From contig JADKGC010000012.1 of NCBI GenBank assembly GCA_016717205.1, positions 112,874 through 176,873 on the forward strand: 64,000 bases of DNA. The letters are read 5' to 3'. The position numbers and the translations under genes were made by a program. Positions 32,818 through 40,197 of this stretch are shown here, one piece after another. Source of the stretch: Candidatus Flexifilum breve. Its GTDB lineage: Bacteria > Chloroflexota > Anaerolineae > Aggregatilineales > Phototrophicaceae. How positions within the stretch are numbered: the stretch's first letter is position 1; each line of letters begins with the position of its first letter. The notes under the pieces are model-generated. The model was not told where the DNA came from and did not search any database. It saw only the letters and a list, made by a program, of their open reading frames with translations.

Positions 32818-32844
32818 GCGGGGGCGTTTTCCCCGCTTTTTTTT
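32818..32844 (+). terminator. Intrinsic terminator after purN
   Basis: GCGGGG (32818-32823) pairs with CCCCGC (32831-32836), followed by eight T. It separates the purine genes from pyrB, whose AAGGAG and ATG begin just downstream. Confidence 0.85.
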
Positions 32845-32865
32845 GCCAAGTGCAAGGAGAAACCC

Positions 32866-33901
32866 ATGATTCGCGAACTGTCAAACTTACACCCCGCCGC
32901 TGATCGGTGGGGATTTCGTCGGCAAGCACATCGTCACCGTTGACCAATTCGCGCGCAAAGATCTCGAAATCCTGTTCAACGCCACGATTTCGCTGCGCAA
33001 GCGCTTGCGGCAGCATGACCGCGGCCTGACCGAACTGTGCGCGGGGCGCGTGATGGCGTCGCTGTTCTTCGAGCCGAGCACGCGTACCGATCTCTCGTTT
33101 CAGGCGGCCATGCGGCGTTTGGGCGGCGATGTGGTCGGCGCGAGCAACGGCGTGCAGTTCTCGTCGGTCTACAAGGGCGAAAATCTCGCTGACACAGTGC
33201 GCGCGGCGGGCTGTTACGCTGACGTCATCGTCATGCGCCACCCGCAGAAGGGCGCATCGTTTGAAGCGGCGTACTATCTCGACAAGCTGAACCAACGCAT
33301 CGACAACCCGACCGTGCTCATCAGCGGCGGTGACGGCATCGGCGAACACCCGACGCAGGCGCTGCTCGACATGTTCACGATCTACGACAAGAAAAAAACG
33401 TTCGATAACCAGACGATCACCCTCGTCGGCGATCTGCTGAACGGGCGCACCGTGCATTCGCTGGCCAAGCTGATCGCGCGTTACGGCGTGACCGGGACGC
33501 GGCTCGCCTTCGTCTCGCCGGACTCGCTGCGCATGCCCGCCGAGATTATGTCTATGCTGGCGGAACTGGGCGTGTCGACCTACGAAACCGCTGACCTCAT
33601 GGATGTACTTGGCGAAAGCGACGTCATCTACTGGACGCGCATCCAGGAAGAACGCTTCGAGAACCCGTCCGACTACGAGGCGATCAAAGACCGCTTCATC
33701 ATGACGCCGTCGCTGCTCAGCCACGCGAAGGCTGACGCCATTCTCATGCACCCGCTTCCGCGCAAGCATGAGATGGGCACGCAGGCCGATCACGATGTGC
33801 TGGATGAAGACCCGCGCGCGGTCTACTTCGAGCAGATGGAAAACGGCATGTTCGTTCGCATGGCCCTGTTGGCGAAGGTGCTGCGCGGAGTGTACGTGTA
33901 A
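32866..33901 (+). CDS. pyrB: Aspartate carbamoyltransferase (frameshift near the N-terminus)
   Basis: About 344 aa once repaired, the second step of pyrimidine synthesis (carbamoyl phosphate + aspartate). The ATG at 32866 has AAGGAG upstream and reads MIRELSN. The frame then shifts near 32886 (an extra T) and continues YTPPLIGGDFVGKHIVTVDQ. The carbamoyl-phosphate loop FFEPSTRTDLSFQAAM is intact, as are GEHPTQALLDMFTIYD and MHPLPRKHE. It is the catalytic chain; no pyrI is nearby. Its last base overlaps the first of pyrC. Confidence 0.85.
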
Positions 33902-34971
33902 TGGCCGTCCTCCGCATCGATGGCATGGTCGACCCCCATGTGCACCTGCGCGATCTCGCATGGGCGCACAAGGCGACCTTCGCGAGCGAAACGGCGGCAG
34001 CGCTGGCGGGTGGTTATTGGGCAGTGCTGGATATGCCCAACACGCCGCCCTCGACGATCAACCGCGCGGCGCTCGATACCAAGCTGCACACGATCGGTGC
34101 GACTGCCCGCTGTGACTGGGGGGTGTACCTCGGCGCGTCGCAGGCGGATAACACAGGCGAGTTCGCCGGAACGTGGGTGGACATCTGCGGCCTGAAAATC
34201 TTCTGCAACGATACGACGGGCGATCTGCTGGTGGAGGATCAGGGGCTGCGCGACCGGATGTACGCCGCGTGGACGAGTCCCAAACCAATTGCTGTGCATG
34301 CCGAAGGCGAAACGGTGCTGCAAATCCTCGAACTGGTGCGGCAGCACCGCCGCCACACACACTTCTTGCACATCAGCACGGCGGAGGAGATCGGTTTTCT
34401 GCGCGCGGCGAAAGTCGAAGGTCTGCCGATTAGCGTGGGTGTGTGCCCGCATCACCTGTTCCTGACCGATAATGATGTGTCCACACTGGGCGCGTTCGCG
34501 TGGATGAAGCCGGTGCTCAAGACGGCGAACGATGTCGCGGCGCTGTGGGATGGGGTGCGTGACGGTGTGGTCGACGTGATCGAATCGGATCACGCGCCGC
34601 ATACCCGTGAGGAGAAGCTCTCTGCCAAGCCGCCCTACGGCGTGCCGGGGCTGGAGACGACGCTGCCGCTGATGCTGACGGCGGCGCACGATGGCTGTAT
34701 CAGCAAGGAACGCGTCGTCGAACTGGTATCGACCAATCCGCGCCGCCTCTGGGGGCTGACCTGCCCGCCGGAAACGTATGCGCTGATCGACCTCGACGCG
34801 ACTTATACCATCGACGCGGCGCATTTGCATTCGGCGTGTGGCTGGTCGCCGTACGCGGGGATGCAGGTCACGGGTAAGGTGATCGAAACGCGGGTGCGCG
34901 GCGCATTGGCCTATGATGGTGAACGAGTTTTAGCGGCGGAAGGGTTTGGTCAGCGTGTTGTACAGCACTGA
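33901..34971 (+). CDS. pyrC: Dihydroorotase
   Basis: A 356-aa amidohydrolase that cyclises carbamoyl aspartate. The metal site starts MVDPHVHLRDLAW (HxH). Further residues lie in IAVHAEGETV, HFLHISTAEEI and the catalytic DVIESDHAPHT. It is shorter than class I dihydroorotases but has the same motif order. The ATG shares its A with the pyrB stop codon (TAATG). Confidence 0.87.
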   Translation: MAVLRIDGMVDPHVHLRDLAWAHKATFASETAAALAGGYWAVLDMPNTPPSTINRAALDTKLHTIGATARCDWGVYLGASQADNTGEFAGTWVDICGLKIFCNDTTGDLLVEDQGLRDRMYAAWTSPKPIAVHAEGETVLQILELVRQHRRHTHFLHISTAEEIGFLRAAKVEGLPISVGVCPHHLFLTDNDVSTLGAFAWMKPVLKTANDVAALWDGVRDGVVDVIESDHAPHTREEKLSAKPPYGVPGLETTLPLMLTAAHDGCISKERVVELVSTNPRRLWGLTCPPETYALIDLDATYTIDAAHLHSACGWSPYAGMQVTGKVIETRVRGALAYDGERVLAAEGFGQRVVQH

Positions 34972-34987
34972 GTGGTTGTATGGAGTC

Positions 34988-36115
34988 ATGAAATCGCTGA
35001 TCTTCAACCTGACGCCGATGGACGCGCACGCGCTGGTGCTGCGCGCGCTTGCGTTGGCGGATAAGTCGGCACTACCGTGTGCGGCGCTGCGTATGATCGG
35101 GTGGCAGGCGTTCAGCCAGTCGCGCCCGGTCAGCGTCGGCGGGGTGTACCTCGATCACCCACTGATGCTGGCGGCGGGCTTCGTCAAAGGTCACGGCTTC
35201 GCCAGTGAAGGTGAGGCGCTGGCCGCGGTCGAACGCGGCGAGAACATTATGCCGGGTTGGCGTTCCATGCCCGCGCTGGTCGGGTTGGTCGAGTTCGGGT
35301 CGTTCACGCGCTATCCGCGGGTGGGCAACGCCGGGGTCGTGATGTGGCGCGACCCGGCGACGCAGTCGACGCAGAACCGCGTCGGCTTGAAGAACCCCGG
35401 TGCGCGGGCGGCGGCGGCGTTTTTGGCGCGGAATGCGCACCACCTGCCGCGCCTGCTCGGGATTAATATTGCCGTGAGTCCGGGTGTCGACGAACTTAAT
35501 CAGGGCGAGCGGGAGATTCGCGAAGCGCTGCGCTTCTTTCTCGATCTAGGCATTGTGCCCGCATGGTTTACGCTCAATCTGAGCTGTCCGAATACCGAAG
35601 ATGATCCCGGCGCGAACCAGACCGACGCCTTGGCGCGGCGGTACTGCGCGGCAGCGGTCGCGGAAATCGGTGGGCGCGCGCCGCTGTGGGTCAAGCTGAG
35701 TCCGGCGCTCGCGGCAGAGCAGTATGAGGCGCTGCTGCACGCGGCGGTCGAAACCGGGGCACAGGCCGTCATCGCGACCAATACGCTCGCGCAGCCGACG
35801 CCAGACAATCCGCAGGTCTCGGCGGGGATGGCAGGTGGTCGCTTGCACGCGGCGGCGGTCGAGGCTGTTACGCATTTGTTACGGGCAAAGGCGCGCGCAG
35901 GCTATACAATCGATGTCGTCGCGTGCGGGGGCATCCTGAGTGGTGAGGATTTTGCCAGGTTCGGTACGCCAGCCGGCCAGTATTGGTCAGCGCTGATCTA
36001 TCGCGGCGCATTGGCGGCAGCACACATTGAGAGGGAATATGAGCAGCTCGGTCGCTTGGACGCTCCTGGAGATCGGCGCGGTCGGCTTCAGCTTGAAGAA
36101 GCCGATCACGTTTAA
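34988..36115 (+). CDS. pyrD: Dihydroorotate dehydrogenase
   Basis: 375 aa, an FMN enzyme oxidising dihydroorotate to orotate. The N-terminus (LTPMDAHALVLRALALADK) is like the membrane-associating extension of class 2 enzymes. The core has PLMLAAGFVKG, VEFGSFTRYPRVGNAG, NRVGLKNPGA and NTLAQPT. The catalytic base sits in FTLNLSCPNTEDD: a Cys as in class 1, where class 2 has Ser. The start at 34988 has GGAG upstream; a longer in-frame start is possible. The end overlaps pyrE by 77 bp, and the last 20 residues (PGDRRGRLQLEEADHV) may be non-native. Confidence 0.85.
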   Translation: MKSLIFNLTPMDAHALVLRALALADKSALPCAALRMIGWQAFSQSRPVSVGGVYLDHPLMLAAGFVKGHGFASEGEALAAVERGENIMPGWRSMPALVGLVEFGSFTRYPRVGNAGVVMWRDPATQSTQNRVGLKNPGARAAAAFLARNAHHLPRLLGINIAVSPGVDELNQGEREIREALRFFLDLGIVPAWFTLNLSCPNTEDDPGANQTDALARRYCAAAVAEIGGRAPLWVKLSPALAAEQYEALLHAAVETGAQAVIATNTLAQPTPDNPQVSAGMAGGRLHAAAVEAVTHLLRAKARAGYTIDVVACGGILSGEDFARFGTPAGQYWSALIYRGALAAAHIEREYEQLGRLDAPGDRRGRLQLEEADHV

Positions 36116-36668
36116 GTCGGGCATTCTGTCGCCCGTGTATGTGGACAATCGCATTCTGCCGTATCATCCGGCGCAGTGGCACGTCATCATCGATGGGTTC
36201 AAGGCGTTGATCGCGGAGAAGGCGCTGCCGTACGACGTGATTGCCGGGGTGGCCGTGGGCGGCGTTCCCCATAGTTCTGCGCTGGCGTATGTGCTCGGTG
36301 CGCCGTCCGTGTTCGTGCGCAAAGAGTCGAAGGAACACGGCAAGGCCCAGCGCATCGAAGGCGGCGTGGTGACGGGGCAGCGCGTGCTGCTCATCGAAGA
36401 TATGGTGACGACCGGCGGGAGCAGCCTCGACGCGGTCGAAGCACTGCGGAGCGCGGGCGCGGTCGTGACCGACGTGTGTGCCATCATCAGCTATGGCTTC
36501 CCGGAAGCCGTCGCCGCATTCCAAGCGGCAGATGTGCACTTGCACACGCTGACCACATTCGACGCGATCTTGTTGTCGGCGGATATGATGGGCAAACTGC
36601 CCGCAACCGAAGCCGAAGTCGTCCGCGGTTGGATGCAAAACCCGCGCGGCTGGAATCCGAATCTTTAG
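36039..36668 (+). CDS. pyrE: Orotate phosphoribosyltransferase
   Basis: 209 aa, making OMP from orotate and PRPP. It contains GFSLKKPITFKSGILSPVYV and the PRPP-binding motif VLLIEDMVTTGGSSLDA. The start MSSSVAW (36039) follows GAGAGGGA; a slightly longer in-frame ATG at 36027 is less likely. It begins inside the end of pyrD. Confidence 0.9.
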   Translation: MSSSVAWTLLEIGAVGFSLKKPITFKSGILSPVYVDNRILPYHPAQWHVIIDGFKALIAEKALPYDVIAGVAVGGVPHSSALAYVLGAPSVFVRKESKEHGKAQRIEGGVVTGQRVLLIEDMVTTGGSSLDAVEALRSAGAVVTDVCAIISYGFPEAVAAFQAADVHLHTLTTFDAILLSADMMGKLPATEAEVVRGWMQNPRGWNPNL

Positions 36669-36712
36669 TCCGGGCAGCGCGCCCGCCAATCTGGATAAGT
36701 GGAGTACGTGAA

Positions 36713-37503
36713 ATGAACGCTGTTGAGAAATTCAATCAGCGCGCCGATGCGGTCAATTCGCTGGTGTGTGTTGGTCTGGATAGTGATCTGAAACGTCTGC
36801 CTGCCGAGTACCGCGCCCACCCTACACCGCAGTTCGCCTTTAACTGCGCCATCATCGAGCAGACGCAGGCCTATGCTGCCGCCTTCAAAATCAACATCGC
36901 GTTCTATGAAGCGCGCGGCGAAGCGGGGTGGCGCGAGGTACGGGAGACGATGCGCTACCTACGCGAACGCTACCCGGACATGCTGACGATATGCGATGCT
37001 AAGCGTGGTGACATTGGCAGCACGAGCGAAGCCTACGCGCAAGCCGTCTTCGACGATCTGGGGTTTGACGCGGTGACGCTCTCGCCGTATCTGGGGCGCG
37101 AGGCGCTCAAGCCGTTCCTGGCGCGGACAGACAAGGGCTGTATCATCCTGTGCCGCACGTCCAACCCCGGCGCGGGGAGTTTCAGGATCTGATTATCGAA
37201 GGTCAGCCACTGTACCTGCATGTCGCGCAGCGCGTCAGCCGGGAATGGCCGGATAACTGCATGCTCGTGGTCGGTGCGACCTACCCGGACGAGATGCGCC
37301 ACATTCGTGCGCTGGTCGGGGATATGACGTTTCTCGTCCCGGGCATTGGCGAGCAGGGTGGGGACGTAGCAACGACCGTCCGGGCGGGGGTGAATGCCGA
37401 CCGGATGGGCGTCATTATTAATTCATCGCGCGCGATCATCTTCGCCGCGGATCCGGCGGGGGCGGCGCGTGACCTGCGCGACGCGATCAACCGAGCGCGT
37501 TAA
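36713..37503 (+). CDS. pyrF: Orotidine 5'-phosphate decarboxylase (frameshifted)
   Basis: About 263 aa after repair, the last step to UMP. The long (type 2) form: VCVGLDSDLKRLP, FKINIAFYEARG and the catalytic DAKRGDIGSTSEAYAQ. The frame breaks near 37180 in TSNPGAG; one missing G in a G-run restores EFQDLIIEGQPLYLHVA and the C-terminal VPGIGEQGGD phosphate loop. It ends convergent with, and overlapping by a few bases, the zinc-ribbon gene. Confidence 0.85.
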
Positions 37504-38207
37504 GCCGACGCCAGAATGCGTCCACAGCTTTCGCAGTACACAATCTTCGTGCCCATGCGCACCTGCTGGTTGATGAGCGACGTTTGTTCGACGTGACAGT
37601 ACGAGCAGCCATCCGGTCCCAGTACGGCGACGGGCACGCCTTTCATCCGCGACCGCAGACCGTCGTAAATTTTGATCGCAGCCGGGTCAATTTTGGCGGC
37701 GTGGTCGCGGCGCTTGGTTTCGACTGCGGCGATATCGCTCACCACCTTCTCTTTTTCCGCCTGGAGATCGATCTGTCGCCCGGCTTTGGTCTCATTAGCG
37801 ACCGTCAGCGCGGATTCGGCGGCGGTGATGGCGTTGTTCGCGTCCTCGACCTGTTGCATGGTGGCCAGCAGGGTCTCTTGCAGGCTCGTTTCGCGCCGTT
37901 TGAGGGCGTTCACCTCTTCCTGTAGTTCCTTCAACGCCTTGGGGTTCGACTGCTTGCCGCTGTAGAGTTCCGTTTCCGTTTCGCTGATTTTGGCAGCGAC
38001 GCTTTTCACTTCCAGATCGAGTTCGGTGGCGCGGGCGTGCAGCGGTTTTTGAGCTGCCTGCGCCGCGGCGACTTGTGCCGTTGCTTTGACGATTTCCTCG
38101 TCATTGCCCAGCAGATCATCAATTTGCTTGAGGCGGTTGCGGAGCTTGGCGATATTCAAATCGAGCGTCTGCAAGCGGTACAATTGTGCAGCTTGGTTTA
38201 CTTGCAT
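37500..38207 (-). CDS. Coiled-coil zinc-ribbon protein (C4-type)
   Basis: 235 aa. A long antiparallel coiled coil (about residues 10-165, heptad-rich: LNIAKLRNRLKQIDDLLG, ELQEEVNALKRRETSLQETL) precedes a C-terminal four-Cys zinc ribbon (CSYCHVEQT and CESCGRIL). This is the conserved C4-type zinc-ribbon family of unclear function, found next to many core genes and thought to bind nucleic acid or a protein partner. The ATG at 38205-38207 has AAGGAT upstream. Confidence 0.8.
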   Translation of the reverse strand: MQVNQAAQLYRLQTLDLNIAKLRNRLKQIDDLLGNDEEIVKATAQVAAAQAAQKPLHARATELDLEVKSVAAKISETETELYSGKQSNPKALKELQEEVNALKRRETSLQETLLATMQQVEDANNAITAAESALTVANETKAGRQIDLQAEKEKVVSDIAAVETKRRDHAAKIDPAAIKIYDGLRSRMKGVPVAVLGPDGCSYCHVEQTSLINQQVRMGTKIVYCESCGRILASA

Positions 38208-38290
38208 GGTGATCCTTGTCACTGTTTCTAGCTTCACAACAGTGATTATACTTGGGGCGCGCCGGTCTTTCGAGAAATGAAGTCAAACTC

Positions 38291-39205
38291 ATGATCATTC
38301 GTTCAGCAACACCTCGTGATTATGCGGAGATTGCGAATATCAACGTTCTGGCATTCGAAGAGCGGGCCGATGAGGCGCTGATCGTCGCCTTGCACCGCCA
38401 GCGGGCGCTGTTTGATCCGGAACTCTCGCTGGTGGCCGAAGACGAAGGACAGTTGATCGGTCACGCATTGTTTTCGCCCATGCTGCTGCAGATTTCTGGC
38501 GCGACGGTGCGCGCGGTCAATCTTGGGCCAATCGCGGTGAATCCAATGATTCAACGCAAAGGGGTAGGCGCGGCCTTGATCGCGCACGGCCATGAGCTGG
38601 CGCGCGCCAAGGGGTTTGCGCTCTGTTTCCTGCTCGGTCATCCCACCTACTATCCGCGCTTCGGGTATGTGCCACACGCTTTCGGCATGTCGAGCTGCAA
38701 AACCGCGACACATGATCTCCCGGAGAGTGAGCTGGACACGCGCAAACCGCAGGCGGCTGATTTGCCCGCGCTGCGCGCCTTGTGGCACCATGAAGAAGCG
38801 CAGGTTGACTTCAGCATCGACCCGGGGGATCGCTTGATCGATTGGCTCAGCCCGAACCCGCTCATCACCTCGTCGGTTTACGTGCTCAACGAGGAAGTGG
38901 TTGGCTATACCCGCATTCATCGTGATGAGGGGCAGTCGCCGGGCGCCTTCTTCGCTCGCGATCATGAGATTGCCCGCCAGATGGCGCGCATGATCGGCGG
39001 CGGCGCGCGCATTGAACTGCCGCTGCATCCGGCGTCGGCCTCGGCGGGGGCGTTCCCGGAGGCGCACATCGAAGCGAAATCGTGGGAACCGGCGATGGCT
39101 TGCGCCTTCCAGCCCAGCCCCTTTGACGCTTACTATGCCGATGTCAACGCGGGACGGCGACCGCCCGGTCGTCCGATCTGGCCCGTGGCGTTTGAAATCG
39201 CCTAA
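38291..39205 (+). CDS. GNAT-family N-acetyltransferase
   Basis: About 304 aa. The N-terminal half is a full GNAT fold: MIIRSATPRDYAEIANINVL, the acetyl-CoA site VNPMIQRKGVGAALIAHGHE, and FLLGHPTYYPRFGYVPH. The C-terminal half is a second, less certain domain. The pattern matches YhbS-like acetyltransferases; the acceptor is unknown. The gene is alone, ending in a strong terminator. Confidence 0.82.
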   Translation: MIIRSATPRDYAEIANINVLAFEERADEALIVALHRQRALFDPELSLVAEDEGQLIGHALFSPMLLQISGATVRAVNLGPIAVNPMIQRKGVGAALIAHGHELARAKGFALCFLLGHPTYYPRFGYVPHAFGMSSCKTATHDLPESELDTRKPQAADLPALRALWHHEEAQVDFSIDPGDRLIDWLSPNPLITSSVYVLNEEVVGYTRIHRDEGQSPGAFFARDHEIARQMARMIGGGARIELPLHPASASAGAFPEAHIEAKSWEPAMACAFQPSPFDAYYADVNAGRRPPGRPIWPVAFEIA

Positions 39206-39238
39206 GCAGTCGAGCCGAAACCGTATCCAGTGTCGATG

Positions 39239-39265
39239 AGGACGAGGTACACCTCGTCCTTTTTT
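39239..39265 (+). terminator. Intrinsic terminator after the GNAT gene
   Basis: AGGACGAGGT, loop AC, ACCTCGTCCT (39239-39260), then TTTTT. A 10-bp perfect stem. Confidence 0.85.
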
Positions 39266-39392
39266 ATTGCTTATCGGCGGTCTGGGTTGAGCCAAAATCA
39301 GTCATTTGCCTCTAGCGCGTGTGGATTCCGCGACTTTATGCTGTCTACGTTCGTATAGATGTGAGATACGAAAAATAGCACCCGGGGGAAGC

Positions 39393-40193
39393 ATGGATAA
39401 CCAGCGGAAACCAAACGGAAACACCGTTCTCTACGTCGAAGACCTGCGCAAAGACCTGAAGATGGGCGAAGTTGTCGTGCATGCGCTGCGCGGCGTGACA
39501 CTCGCGGTGGATCGCGGCGAATTCATGGGCATCGTCGGCCCCTCCGGCAGCGGCAAATCGACGCTGCTCGGCTTGATCGGCGGACTGGATACACCCACTG
39601 CCGGAAAAGTTGTCATCGACGGCACGGATATCACCAAGATGAAGGAACGCGCGCTGACCACCATCCGCAACGAAAAGATCGGCTTCGTCTTTCAGTTCTT
39701 CAACCTGATTCCGACACTCACCGCGCTGGAAAATGTCACGCTTCCGATGCAGTTCTCCCGCAATCACAAGAAGAACGCGCAGAAACGCGCTTCCGAACTG
39801 CTGTCCATGCTCGGCCTCGGCGACCGTTTGCATCACCGCCCGACGCAGCTTTCTGGCGGTCAGCAGCAGCGCGTGGCGATGGCACGTGCGCTGGCGAATA
39901 ACCCGCCGCTGCTGCTGTGTGATGAGCCGACAGGCAGCCTCGACACCGAATCGAGCGAGACAGTGATGAACGCGCTCCGCGATGTGCAGAAGAGCCTCAA
40001 CACAACGGTGATCATCGTCACCCACAGCATGGACGTGGCCGCGCATCTGGATCGCCTCGTGACGCTGGTTGACGGGCAGATTGCGTCGGATGTTGACCCG
40101 CGCTCGACCGCCCAGCGCGCCGCCGTGCAGATGCTCAAAGACAAGTACGCGACTGGCGAACTCGAAGCGTTCGTCCACCCGAAGAAGGGCTAA
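39393..40193 (+). CDS. ABC transporter ATP-binding protein, MacB/LolD type
   Basis: 266 aa. Walker A is GPSGSGKST, Q-loop FQFFNLIPTLTALENV, signature LSGGQQQRVAMARAL, and Walker B LLLCDEPTGSLD. This is the MacB/LolD/FtsE branch, which powers mechanotransmission or lipid/lipoprotein export rather than import. It precedes its permease by 4 bp. The C-terminal extension (ALKDKYATGELEAF-type region) is longer than in LolD. Confidence 0.88.
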   Translation: MDNQRKPNGNTVLYVEDLRKDLKMGEVVVHALRGVTLAVDRGEFMGIVGPSGSGKSTLLGLIGGLDTPTAGKVVIDGTDITKMKERALTTIRNEKIGFVFQFFNLIPTLTALENVTLPMQFSRNHKKNAQKRASELLSMLGLGDRLHHRPTQLSGGQQQRVAMARALANNPPLLLCDEPTGSLDTESSETVMNALRDVQKSLNTTVIIVTHSMDVAAHLDRLVTLVDGQIASDVDPRSTAQRAAVQMLKDKYATGELEAFVHPKKG

Positions 40194-40197
40194 CGCG

